Part shown: piece after piece, positions 1 through 7,709 of the stretch
Numbering within the stretch: the stretch's first letter is position 1
Layout of the letters: the number at the start of each line of letters is the position of its first letter
DNA from: a virus
Reading direction: 5' to 3' (one strand)
Length of the DNA: 36,866 nt
IMG/VR virus record: IMGVR_UViG_3300031722_000094
Span: 1-36,866 of that record
Position numbers and translations under genes: made by a program
Notes under the pieces: model-generated
The model's input: the letters and a program-made list of their open reading frames with translations, nothing else
What the model was told of the DNA's origin: nothing
Databases searched by the model: none

Positions 1-3000
1 GCCATGCGCTCGTTCTTCTTGGTCCTTCTGGACTGGAATGACAGCACGAATAGCTGGTCATCTTCGCACAGCTTGTCTGTGCTATTAAGGAATCGAATGA
101 TCCCATTGTCACTGAACTGGGTTGTCTCATCAAACTTGACAGACTCCATGATCCTGTTGCTACCGATAAGGAAGACGTAAGCCTTACCCTTTTCAATCGT
201 GGTATCTGGTGAACAGAATACTGAGCAAGCTCCGTGCTTGTCCATGAACGTGATACGTCCCCACGTTGGCTTCTTGGTAACGTCAGTCACAATTCCCATC
301 ATAATGAATGCACCTGTTTCATCAAAGTCTTGCGACGTTGACATAAAAGCAGGCCAATGGTCAGGAACGTTTGCTGACATTTCGGGAAGGTTGAGATATT
401 CGTACAGGTTTTCCTTGATTGCCTGCACAGTTGTGCGGTTGTCATCGAACAACAATGCACCAATGCAGTTCATTGCACCAAGGCTACGAACATTGACTCC
501 GCTACCCTTTGTCTGGGTGAACTTTTCAACTTCCTTGTAGGACTTGAATGGACGCTCATCAATGTAGCGCTGAGCAGAAGTGTCTGACAGGAACTTGATT
601 GAACTCAAGCCGATACGAATAGCATCACCTTCGATGGTAAAGTCAACGCCAGACTCATTTACGTGTGGCAGCTTGACCTTGATACCGAGACGCTTTGCTT
701 CGATAAGGTATTGCGTACGCGCATCCTTGTCACCTTCATTGACTAGAGCCGCATACATGAACTCAAGTGGGTAATGCAACTTGAGCCATGCGGTCCAATA
801 ACCGATCAATGAATACGCATAAGCATGGGACTTGTTGAACGAGTAACCAGCGTGCGCCTCAAAGTCGTGCCAAAGGTGCAGTGCAGTTTCTTCTCCAACG
901 AATTCAGTCGCATTCTTGACAAACTTGTCTTGGAATGGCTTGAACTCTGATACGTCCTTCTTCTTACCAATGATCTTACGAACCTTGTCTGCCTCACCCA
1001 TTGTCATACCGCCGATAGCAGTACAGGTAAGCATGACCTGTTCCTGATAGAGCACACAACCGTAGGTTTCCTTGAGGAAGTCCTGAACCTCGACACAAGG
1101 ATATTCAACCATTTCCTTGCCATGCATTCTGGCAATGTAGGACTTACCAATCGTGTTGGCAGCACCGGGGCGAACCAATGCGTTTGTAGCTGCAAGTTCC
1201 TCGAATGTCCTAATACCGATCTTCATCAGCAAGGAAGTGTAAGGTGCAGCTTCACACTGGAATACACCCATGGTATGTCCATCGGAAAGCATACGGTAGA
1301 CGCCAGCATCATTCAATGGCAAAGCGTCAAGGTCAATGCGCAAACCGGTACGTTCGTAAATCTTATCCAGCGTGTCATGCAAAACCGACAATGCCTTAAG
1401 ACCTAGGAAGTCCAACTTGATCAGACCAATTTCTGCTGCTTCATCCATATCGACTGCTACAACCTGTAGGTCTTCCTTTGTGCCGGTGATCCTACGTGTT
1501 TCGATAGGTGCCACCTTGAACAGTGGAAGCTTGGAAGCAACAATACCGGATGCGTGAACACCTGTACCGCGAATACGTCCACGGAGTTGTTCACCATAGG
1601 TTTCTACCTCTGGGTACTTCTCACGGAATTCCTTGGTGTTGGGAGATGCGCAGAAGTCTTCCCATGTTTCAATCTGCTTGGTTGCACGGTTAACCTCGGA
1701 AAGAGGAATACCGAACACACGGGAAACGTCCTTGACAATGTTCTTGCCAGAGAATTCTTGGAACGTAATGATAGAAGCCACGAACTTGTACTGGTCAAGC
1801 AGGTATTGCTTAACCTCGTGGCGACGCTTCTTCTCAATGTCCACGTCAAAGTCAGGGAAGTCATTACGCTCAGGGTTGATGAACCTAAAGAACAGCAATC
1901 CATTCTTGATAGGATCAACATTGGTGATTCCCATTCCGTATGCCGTTAGGCTACCCGCGCCTGATCCACGTCCCGGTCCCACCATGATGTTGCTATCGTG
2001 ACAGAATTGAATGACGTTGGACACAACGAGGAAGTAGGGAGAGAATCCCTTTGCGGAAATGATGCCAGTCTCTTCATCAAGACGTGCGATGTATTCTGGG
2101 TTCCACAAACCCTTAGCCTTGAGTCCTGCTGCTGCACGATCATAAACTACCTTATCAGGGTTACGATAGGATGCAGGCAAAAGCTCTAGACCGAATGGTA
2201 CTTCGTACTCACCGATCTGGCCGAAGACCTTAAGGGTATTGTCGAACATATCGTTGCGAGCATCTTCACCCATTGCTTCCCACATTTCCTCTGCGGACAG
2301 CATATGAATATCAAATTCGTTAAAGGACATTTGACGGTCGTGATCGTAAAGGTGATCCAACCTATCCATTGCATCCTCGTGGACCATGCTAGAGTCGTAT
2401 GTTGTGTCCTTGACCTGCTTTGGGTGCGTGTTGGCGATCAGCATAATCTCTTGGATTACCTTCTGATCCTTGGTCGCGTGGTGGCAGTCAGGAGTAACAA
2501 GGGTAGGAATGCCCAGTGCGTCAGCAAGCTCGATAAGCTGCCTGTTCATACCGGGAACATTGTGGGGCATTACCTCGATGTAGTAATCGTCACCCATCAA
2601 TTCCTTGAAGTAGAGTGCGTGAGCCTTTGCCTCAGCAAGAAGACCATTCTGGATTGCTTGGCAGAGATATCCACCCATGCATCCTGAACCGATGACAAGT
2701 CCCTCATGGTATTCCTCAATGAGAGCGAAGTCCATACGAGGCTTGTAATACATACCCTCGATCCAAGCCAACTCGTTCATCTTGTTGAGGTTCTGGTAAC
2801 CTGCGGCATCCTTTGCAATCAGCAAAAGGTGGTGGTAAACCTTATCCAGTGGCTCAGTCCTGAGCTTCTTATCCCTCTTATCGAAACGGTCAGGAGTGAA
2901 GTATGCTTCAATCCCGAAGATTGGCTTGACATTTGCAGCTTTGGCTGCCTTGTAGAACTTGCGGTGTCCAGTAAGTGTACCGTGGTCGGTAACAGCTAGT

Positions 3001-3107
3001 CCCGGCATTTCAAGGTCTACTGCACGAGCAACGTATTCATCTGGCGTTGCTACTCCATCCATCAAAGAAAAATGGGAGTGGACGTGCAAGGGTACGTAAT
3101 TAAACAA
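1..3107 (-). CDS. dnaE: DNA polymerase III alpha subunit, DnaE type (3' end cut by window edge)
   Basis: Replicative DNA polymerase, presumably copying the phage genome. I translated the frame from TTG at 3107, preceded by AGGAG four bases upstream; about 1035 residues are present. The N-terminal PHP domain starts LHVHSHFSLMDG and keeps all nine usual metal-ligand positions: H8, H10, D17, H42, E67, H93, C143, D207 and H209. The palm carries VGPGRGSGAGSL, then PDFDVD with catalytic D419 and D421, and KLDFLGL with the third aspartate D566. TYGCVLYQEQVM and FNKSHAYAYSLIGY are family signatures. The frame leaves the window at RRTKKNERM, a conserved stretch in the C-terminal region before the end of the protein, so perhaps 100-150 residues are missing. 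It is the last visible gene of the replication block and follows a hairpin. No intein or frameshift was seen. Confidence 0.96.
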   Translation of the reverse strand, partial: MFNYVPLHVHSHFSLMDGVATPDEYVARAVDLEMPGLAVTDHGTLTGHRKFYKAAKAANVKPIFGIEAYFTPDRFDKRDKKLRTEPLDKVYHHLLLIAKDAAGYQNLNKMNELAWIEGMYYKPRMDFALIEEYHEGLVIGSGCMGGYLCQAIQNGLLAEAKAHALYFKELMGDDYYIEVMPHNVPGMNRQLIELADALGIPTLVTPDCHHATKDQKVIQEIMLIANTHPKQVKDTTYDSSMVHEDAMDRLDHLYDHDRQMSFNEFDIHMLSAEEMWEAMGEDARNDMFDNTLKVFGQIGEYEVPFGLELLPASYRNPDKVVYDRAAAGLKAKGLWNPEYIARLDEETGIISAKGFSPYFLVVSNVIQFCHDSNIMVGPGRGSGAGSLTAYGMGITNVDPIKNGLLFFRFINPERNDFPDFDVDIEKKRRHEVKQYLLDQYKFVASIITFQEFSGKNIVKDVSRVFGIPLSEVNRATKQIETWEDFCASPNTKEFREKYPEVETYGEQLRGRIRGTGVHASGIVASKLPLFKVAPIETRRITGTKEDLQVVAVDMDEAAEIGLIKLDFLGLKALSVLHDTLDKIYERTGLRIDLDALPLNDAGVYRMLSDGHTMGVFQCEAAPYTSLLMKIGIRTFEELAATNALVRPGAANTIGKSYIARMHGKEMVEYPCVEVQDFLKETYGCVLYQEQVMLTCTAIGGMTMGEADKVRKIIGKKKDVSEFKPFQDKFVKNATEFVGEETALHLWHDFEAHAGYSFNKSHAYAYSLIGYWTAWLKLHYPLEFMYAALVNEGDKDARTQYLIEAKRLGIKVKLPHVNESGVDFTIEGDAIRIGLSSIKFLSDTSAQRYIDERPFKSYKEVEKFTQTKGSGVNVRSLGAMNCIGALLFDDNRTTVQAIKENLYEYLNLPEMSANVPDHWPAFMSTSQDFDETGAFIMMGIVTDVTKKPTWGRITFMDKHGACSVFCSPDTTIEKGKAYVFLIGSNRIMESVKFDETTQFSDNGIIRFLNSTDKLCEDDQLFVLSFQSRRTKKNERM

Positions 3108-3130
3108 GATTCTCCTATAGAAAGACGGAC

Positions 3131-3152
3131 GGGTGGGGCCGTAGCCCCACCC
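3131..3152 (-). terminator. GC-rich hairpin between the ssDNA-binding gene and polymerase gene
   Basis: A nine-base-pair perfect stem, GGGTGGGGC with GCCCCACCC, closes a UACG loop when read on the minus strand; C-UACG-G is an extra-stable tetraloop. The downstream tract is only weakly T-rich (GTCCGTCTTTCT), so this may be a leaky terminator or a 3'-end stabiliser rather than a full stop. It lies between the stop of the upstream gene at 3168 and the polymerase ribosome binding site, where it could lower polymerase expression relative to the binding protein. Confidence 0.6.
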
Positions 3153-3167
3153 TATCACGTTAGTCGG

Positions 3168-3839
3168 TCACCAAGCAACTTCTGCGTTGCCTTGTAGTTC
3201 CTCAGCGGGAACATCTACAGCACCTTCGTAACCGTAGAACCTAGCCTGTTCAGCGTAAGGAACGGTACGAACGATCTTAACAAGATCGAAAGGCTTTACA
3301 TCGGAAGGCCATACGAATGGCTTCGTGTCGATTGCCTTGGGGACGAACAGCCAAGTGGTGTCTGTCTTGGTGCCAGATCGCTTCAACTTCCAGTTCAAGT
3401 TGGAAATGGAGTTGGTCTCAAGGAAGTGATCCTTAAGGGTTTCGAAGTTCTGATTGCGGTAAGTACCCATTGACCATACTGCGGCATATGGAGTCTGCTT
3501 ACCGTCGTCAACTAGAACGTTGACATAGAACTTCTGCTTTGAGCGCCACTTCTTGTCAACTGCCATCTGCTCACATGCCCAGCACTTGCCGAGGTCTTCA
3601 AGAGTACACAAAGAGTGACGCTTGTAACCATCCTGAGTTGGGGGCTGGTGCTCTTCGACAAGAATAGCAAGTCCACGATCAACGTCGTAGCTTGGGGAGT
3701 CGGCATCTAGCTCATTGATGAAACGGAGAGTAACTGTCTCTCCATCCTTTACGGAAAGCCACGTTGCCTTCTCGTATTCTACTGACTCACGGGGAGCCGT
3801 TGCGGCTGCAATAGCCTTGATTCCTGTTACAATTCCCAT
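3168..3839 (-). CDS. Putative single-stranded DNA-binding protein, gp32-like zinc motif
   Basis: Probably coats single-stranded DNA at the phage replication fork. The chosen start is ATG 3839 (MGIVTGIK), with AGGA five bases upstream, giving 223 residues; the longer frame has no comparable site. H64, C78, C86 and C89 nearly reproduce the T4 gp32 zinc ligands (H64, C77, C87, C90). After them comes WRSKQKFYVNVLVDDG, the strand pattern usual in phage binding proteins of this kind. The protein ends with an acidic stretch, AEELQGNAEVAW, though less acidic than classic SSB tails. It overlaps the primase by 13 bases and precedes the polymerase, a fitting context. H75 is an alternative ligand. Family assignment is by motif and context, not by overall similarity. 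Confidence 0.6.
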   Translation of the reverse strand: MGIVTGIKAIAAATAPRESVEYEKATWLSVKDGETVTLRFINELDADSPSYDVDRGLAILVEEHQPPTQDGYKRHSLCTLEDLGKCWACEQMAVDKKWRSKQKFYVNVLVDDGKQTPYAAVWSMGTYRNQNFETLKDHFLETNSISNLNWKLKRSGTKTDTTWLFVPKAIDTKPFVWPSDVKPFDLVKIVRTVPYAEQARFYGYEGAVDVPAEELQGNAEVAW

Positions 3840-4759
3840 TCTTTTCCTAATCTTCCTAGTGGGTTCTTTTCCTTTACGGCCCAATCGGCTATTCCATTAT
3901 ACGGCATTTCGCCAATGTCTTTGTTTCCGTCGGGCGGTACTACCATTATACCACGACCTTCTAGTTTCTCGCAAGTCTTGAATGCTGCGGCCTTACCAAC
4001 AGAGTCGTTGTCTGCCACTACATAGACTGTTGCGAATAGCCTAGTCAGAAGGGATATCTGAACTTTGGATGGGTTTGCACCCATCGTTGAAACTGCGGGA
4101 ATTCCATGCTGGTGCAACAGAATTGAGTCAATTGGTGACTCTGTGCAAAACACTTCTCGGTCCCATTTGTGCAAATGAATTCCGAACAATGTTTGAGACT
4201 TCTTTGTTCCAGTTGAATTCTTGAATTCCTTACCATCAATGCTGCGTCCCTGAAATCCAACAATGAAGTTTTCTTGTGGGGAATAGTATGGAAAGGTTAC
4301 CATATCTAGGTTTGCACTATACCCTAGATAATACTCCATCATACTCTGTGCTGTCAAACCTCTACCGCGCAAATAATCCTGTGCACGGTTGGAAGCTGTC
4401 AGCCCGTCGTAAAGCTTACGGATCACAGCGGAGTCGTAGCGCTCATACACAAGCTGAGTTTCAAGCTTGGCATTGATCGAGTCTACGATGGAAGACTCAT
4501 CCTTGTACTTGTCGATAAGCCTCAAGGCTTCAAAGTACGACAAGTGAGAGGTGAACCTAACTAAGTCTACCAGACTTGCGTGCTTTTGGCAAGCGAAGCA
4601 ATAGAAGACTCCTGTGTCCTTCGACACCTCAGCCGCAGGCGTCCTAGCGTTGTGGTGGTAAGGACAAAAGATGATTACGTCATTTGGAGCCTCACCACCG
4701 ATACGCACATCAATACTGTCGAGAACCTTCTCAACCTGACCATCAGAATAGTCAGTCAT
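3827..4759 (-). CDS. dnaG: DNA primase, short DnaG type (zinc finger plus TOPRIM)
   Basis: Makes RNA primers for replication. I chose ATG 4759 (MTDYSDGQ), overlapping the helicase end by eight bases and giving 310 residues; the longer frame begins inside helicase codons. A CHC2 zinc finger is formed by C32, H35, C54 and C57. The central region resembles the DnaG catalytic core (YLRGRGLT, then MVTFPYY and FIVGFQGRSIDGKE). The TOPRIM domain has E207 in TESPID and D250 and D252 in VVADND. KDIGE follows near residue 280. The protein stops soon after TOPRIM, so it lacks the helicase-binding C-terminal domain of bacterial DnaG, as is usual for phage primases. No strong ribosome site precedes it, so translation is probably coupled to the helicase. 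Confidence 0.9.
   Translation of the reverse strand: MTDYSDGQVEKVLDSIDVRIGGEAPNDVIIFCPYHHNARTPAAEVSKDTGVFYCFACQKHASLVDLVRFTSHLSYFEALRLIDKYKDESSIVDSINAKLETQLVYERYDSAVIRKLYDGLTASNRAQDYLRGRGLTAQSMMEYYLGYSANLDMVTFPYYSPQENFIVGFQGRSIDGKEFKNSTGTKKSQTLFGIHLHKWDREVFCTESPIDSILLHQHGIPAVSTMGANPSKVQISLLTRLFATVYVVADNDSVGKAAAFKTCEKLEGRGIMVVPPDGNKDIGEMPYNGIADWAVKEKNPLGRLGKEWEL
3945..3974 (-). promoter_or_regulatory. Candidate internal promoter for the ssDNA-binding gene
   Basis: Within the primase gene the minus strand reads TTGCGA, an 18-base spacer, then TATAAT at 3945-3950 preceded by TGG, which makes an extended -10. Transcription would start about 100 bases before the binding-protein start. The -10 is perfect and the -35 matches 4 of 6. 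Because it lies in coding sequence, chance occurrence is possible. Confidence 0.35.
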
Positions 4760-5972
4760 CGAAACTCTGGTACACGAACATACCCTTGTCGAAGTCCACG
4801 TTGATGAGGAAGTCGCCTGAGGGACCATTACGGTTCTTACGGAAGACGCATTCAATCACGTCGTCACCTTGCGCCCTACCGAATGACAAGCACCAGTCTG
4901 CGTCATAAGCGAACTGCTTTGACCAAGCTGTCTGACCAAGGGTAGGAGGAGTACGCATATCTGTTGCGTCATCAGGAGTTGCAGAGCTAATAGCCACGAC
5001 TGCAATGTTCTTGCGGATAGCAAGCTTCTTGAGGTCTGTGGAAAGCATCTTCATCTTGCCAGTCTCACCATTGTCATTCTTACCGTCAGGTGACATAAGC
5101 TGAGCATAGTCAACGAACACAATGTCTGGCTTGTACTGATCGATCTTGGCACTAATGGTAGAAGGACGAACTTCACCTTCCATACCCGCTGTTGAAATGA
5201 TATGGATTGGTGGCTTGCCTAGGAACTTCTTGGCTGCCCACATCTCGAAATCATCTGCGTCAACGAATCCACCAGAAAGCTTGCGGTGTGACCAAACTCC
5301 ATCACCCATAATGGTATAGATACGGTTACGGACTTCTGATTCTGTCATCTCCATGGAAATGATCATAGGAGTCTTACCGTTCTTCCATGCCTGTACCGCC
5401 AAGTATTGCATCATCCATGACTTACCAATTTCAGGGTAAGCCAGAAGAATGCCGAACTGTCCCGGTGTAATACCGCTAGGAAGACACATATCGAATCCCT
5501 TGAGTCCAGTCATGATTCCATAGGAGCCTGCTGCGTCGAGTTCACGTACCTTCTTGAAGTGATCGAGTGCACTGTCAATATTAGTAGCGTCCAAGTCCTT
5601 GACGGCAGACGTAGCACGCTCAATTTCTGATGCCTTAGACATCATGGTCTGTAGTGCTTCTGTTGGCTTGCCGTCCTGAACCTGATCTGCTGCCTTGCGC
5701 AAAGCGCTGCGTACACCATCATTCAAGAATTCTGCACGTAGCTCATCCAAATGGTAAGCTGTTGCGCCAGTATCTTCACTGAACTCAAAGCTGGGAAACT
5801 TCTCAAGAACAATCTTGGAAGGTGGGATGGACTGAGTTTGGTCATAGTACCCACGGATGAATGCCCAGATATCGTTGTGGGTCTTTAGGAGCGCATCCAC
5901 ATTCGCTTGCATAAGAATATGCATCTGCTTGTCATTGAGTACCGCCGACAAGACTCTGGATTCAAGATTCAT
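4752..5972 (-). CDS. dnaB: DnaB-like replicative DNA helicase
   Basis: ATP-driven ring helicase of the replication fork, a RecA-fold protein of 406 residues. I take ATG 5972 as the start because AAGGA lies eight bases upstream; a TTG immediately before it (5975) is also possible. Residues 1-120 form a DnaB-like N-terminal region. The Walker A is AYPEIGKS (178-185), with alanine where the family usually has glycine. ISMEM (E208) matches the DnaB H1a motif, VFVDYAQLM holds Walker B D288, and FRKNRNGPSG (R381) matches the arginine-finger strand of DnaB. It overlaps the small gene upstream by 11 bases and the primase downstream by eight, so the three are probably co-translated. Confidence 0.92.
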   Translation of the reverse strand: MNLESRVLSAVLNDKQMHILMQANVDALLKTHNDIWAFIRGYYDQTQSIPPSKIVLEKFPSFEFSEDTGATAYHLDELRAEFLNDGVRSALRKAADQVQDGKPTEALQTMMSKASEIERATSAVKDLDATNIDSALDHFKKVRELDAAGSYGIMTGLKGFDMCLPSGITPGQFGILLAYPEIGKSWMMQYLAVQAWKNGKTPMIISMEMTESEVRNRIYTIMGDGVWSHRKLSGGFVDADDFEMWAAKKFLGKPPIHIISTAGMEGEVRPSTISAKIDQYKPDIVFVDYAQLMSPDGKNDNGETGKMKMLSTDLKKLAIRKNIAVVAISSATPDDATDMRTPPTLGQTAWSKQFAYDADWCLSFGRAQGDDVIECVFRKNRNGPSGDFLINVDFDKGMFVYQSFDD

Positions 5973-6276
5973 CAAGTAGTTCCTTCATTTTTGCCCTAAG
6001 CTTTGCACGGTAAATGTCGTCTTCTGCTCTGGCAGTCTTGGCCTTGTACAAATCCGCAAACTTGTACGCGAACGTCTTCCATTGTGGATTGTTGTTGATG
6101 CTAAAGTAGTAGGCCATTACGTCTTCTACTACAGCTTGGCCGTAGGACTGGATCAATCCATCTGCCGCCCACTGTTCAGCATAGCGGTTCAGGGGCTGTC
6201 TGGCAAGTCCGTGCTTCTTGCAAAGCTGTTCGAACTTGGAAATGACTGCATACTTTTCCTTATTGGTTACTGCCAC
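5962..6276 (-). CDS. Small basic protein next to helicase, possible helicase accessory
   Basis: A 104-residue protein starting at GTG 6276 with AGGA four bases upstream. It appears all-helical and charged, with no recognisable catalytic motif. Its end overlaps the helicase start by 11 bases, which implies coupled expression. Small helical proteins encoded just before a phage helicase are sometimes helicase loaders, but nothing in the residues proves that here. The stretch from residue 60 on (NNNPQWKTFAYKF) is aromatic and basic, and the C-terminus (YRAKLRAKMKELLDES) is helical. Function unknown. Confidence 0.7.
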   Translation of the reverse strand: MAVTNKEKYAVISKFEQLCKKHGLARQPLNRYAEQWAADGLIQSYGQAVVEDVMAYYFSINNNPQWKTFAYKFADLYKAKTARAEDDIYRAKLRAKMKELLDES

Positions 6277-6283
6277 TACTTCC

Positions 6284-6466
6284 TCAATCTATGATTGTAA
6301 GTTCAAAGTTCCTGTCGTAGTAGTCTACACGAGCGGAGAGCCAGTGGTCAACTCCGATGTTCTCTAGGAGGTCTGCCATCGCTCTGAGGGCTGCTGCTGG
6401 TGTTGGTCCTGTGGCTTCAAACACCCTAGGATTCTCACCATGGCAGACCCTTGCCTCAGCGGGCAT
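6284..6466 (-). CDS. Small hypothetical protein
   Basis: Sixty residues from ATG 6466, overlapping the upstream gene by 11 bases. The core GPTPAAALRAMADLLENIG reads as a strand-helix unit of the kind found in many short phage proteins. The rest (WLSARVDYYDRNFELTIID) looks like two beta strands. There is no strong ribosome site, so translation would depend on coupling. I do not recognise a function. Its position in the block led by the 6755 promoter suggests early or middle expression. Confidence 0.6.
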   Translation of the reverse strand: MPAEARVCHGENPRVFEATGPTPAAALRAMADLLENIGVDHWLSARVDYYDRNFELTIID

Positions 6467-6689
6467 TCTTAGCCAACGCTGTCATCTCACGGACAGACTC
6501 TGTGAGTTCGTCCTTGCTTGCCTGAATCTGTGCTTCAAGCGTGTCTTCAACAAAGTCAATGATTCGCTTCTGTGCGGATTCCTTTGTCTCTCCGTCACGG
6601 ATTGCATCCCTGCATCCAAACGTGTAATGCACATTGCTATAATCACCGATGTTAATAAGAGCGCCTGTCTCCCACCATACTTCTGCCAT
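6456..6689 (-). CDS. Small hypothetical protein, first gene of replication block
   Basis: Seventy-seven residues from ATG 6689 with AAAGG six bases upstream. It is the first gene after the consensus promoter at 6727-6755. The pattern INIGDYSNVHYTFG followed by an amphipathic helix (GETKESAQKRIIDFVEDTLE) resembles a recurrent class of short phage proteins of unknown function in which two strands precede a long helix. No catalytic residues can be named. The leader before it carries a 20-base palindrome. Confidence 0.7.
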   Translation of the reverse strand: MAEVWWETGALINIGDYSNVHYTFGCRDAIRDGETKESAQKRIIDFVEDTLEAQIQASKDELTESVREMTALAKNAR

Positions 6690-6704
6690 TGTGTACCTTT
6701 CGAT

Positions 6705-6724
6705 TAGTGGACTTTAATCCACTA
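6705..6724. repeat. Palindrome at the start of the replication-block transcript
   Basis: TAGTGGACTTTAATCCACTA is an inverted repeat with seven-base arms and a six-base centre. It begins two bases downstream of the -10 box of the 6755 promoter, so it spans the expected transcription start and early leader. It could be an operator or an mRNA leader hairpin. Confidence 0.7.
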
Positions 6725-6726
6725 CC

Positions 6727-6755
6727 ATTATACTACGAATGGAACCGGTTGTCAA
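6727..6755 (-). promoter_or_regulatory. Perfect sigma70-type promoter for the replication genes
   Basis: Read on the minus strand: TTGACA at 6750-6755, a 17-base spacer, TATAAT at 6727-6732. Both boxes match the housekeeping sigma consensus exactly and the spacing is ideal. The stop codon of the MerR-like gene lies within the -35 box. The likely transcript begins near 6720 and runs into the small genes, helicase, primase, ssDNA-binding and polymerase genes. Confidence 0.85.
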
Positions 6756-7252
6756 ATCGTCTCTGGGAATGTCGGGATAAATACACCATCGTTTGTCTTT
6801 ACATATACCATGTACGCCTTATTCATTCTTGCAGACAATTCGGACTCGGAAACAATTAGATTGTTTGTGATTAGTCCGTCTTTCCTTGCACGTCCAATAT
6901 GCCTTCCGGCTAGGACTTCCCTTATTGTATAAATGCGTTCTTCGGAGAAATAGGCTGGATATCCCTGCTTAATTTCCCCATTCTTTGTCCTACCCATAGG
7001 ACCGGGAATTAGTCCCTTTAGGATCATTGTCTTTAATGTTGGTGATGCGTAATTAAGTAATTCGGACACTTCTTTATAGGTATATGCATGTTCGCGCAGA
7101 CGCACAAAGTCCCTTGTTGCCATATACATAATGCGGTCTTGCGTCCAATTCTTTATTGCAACAATTCCCTGTGACTTTGAATTATGCTCAATTGAAACAA
7201 GGTCACCCTTGAAGAACCAGACGTTGCGCTTCTTGAACATAAAGTCAGGCAT
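6752..7252 (-). CDS. MerR-like helix-turn-helix DNA-binding protein
   Basis: A 166-residue likely transcription regulator. The start ATG 7252 shares one base with the stop of the upstream tail gene (TAATG). Residues about 57-115 carry the pattern of a MerR-type winged helix: AYTYKEVSELLNYASPTLKTM as a helix-turn-helix, then a GLIPGP turn, a basic wing, YPAYFSEERIYTIREVL and a further helix. The first 45 residues form a separate basic, beta-rich segment, and the C-terminal 40 residues may be a dimer or sensor part. It sits at the join between tail genes and replication genes, ending inside the promoter at 6727-6755. It is a natural candidate to control that promoter, though its co-transcription with late genes is unusual for an early regulator. 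Confidence 0.7.
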   Translation of the reverse strand: MPDFMFKKRNVWFFKGDLVSIEHNSKSQGIVAIKNWTQDRIMYMATRDFVRLREHAYTYKEVSELLNYASPTLKTMILKGLIPGPMGRTKNGEIKQGYPAYFSEERIYTIREVLAGRHIGRARKDGLITNNLIVSESELSARMNKAYMVYVKTNDGVFIPTFPETI

Positions 7253-7707
7253 TACTGTGCCAATGCGGGTGCTACGCCTAGAGCAATGAAGTTTACGGAC
7301 AAGCTCACGGCTGCCGCAATTGATTGTGGGAATGATACAGCGATCTTTGCAGACTGATTGGTGACTGCGATAATGCTAACGTCAGCGGACAATGCCACCT
7401 TGTCTGTTTCTGCGCCAATGACCTTTGTTGCTACTGCAATAGGTGGTGCAGCGAATGCTGGGAATGATACTTGAATGGATGCTGCTGTATTGGCTGCCAA
7501 GTTAGATACTGTGAAGTCCACCTTCTTCGCAAACGCCTGTAGCTCAGTGACACGTACGCTCGATGAGGACTTGTCACGTTCAATGGTTACGCTTGCTGTA
7601 CGTCCATATACCTCGGCATACATCGCATTGATTGCCTGCGCGTGCTCTGCCAACAGTTCTGACGAGAGTGGTGTACCCGGTGTTATCGTTGAAACTTGAG
7701 ATGCCAT
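7252..7707 (-). CDS. Small virion or tail-tip beta-sandwich protein
   Basis: A 151-residue protein, very rich in alanine, serine and valine. A helical N-terminal part (LLAEHAQAINAMYAEVYGR) is followed by alternating hydrophobic strands, including the repeated unit SIQVSFPAFAAPPIAVA and KIAVSFPQSIAAAVSLSV. That two-fold pattern fits a compact beta-sandwich such as the small receptor-binding or H-type lectin-like proteins at the end of phage tail operons. No binding residues can be named. It follows the fibronectin-like gene by two bases and overlaps the MerR-like gene by one. Function is inferred from position. Confidence 0.6.
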   Translation of the reverse strand: MASQVSTITPGTPLSSELLAEHAQAINAMYAEVYGRTASVTIERDKSSSSVRVTELQAFAKKVDFTVSNLAANTAASIQVSFPAFAAPPIAVATKVIGAETDKVALSADVSIIAVTNQSAKIAVSFPQSIAAAVSLSVNFIALGVAPALAQ

Positions 7708-7709
7708 AT

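Noticed and set aside
1-3107. Intein or frameshift in the polymerase gene
   Set aside because: My translation runs uninterrupted through the conserved motifs at normal spacing.
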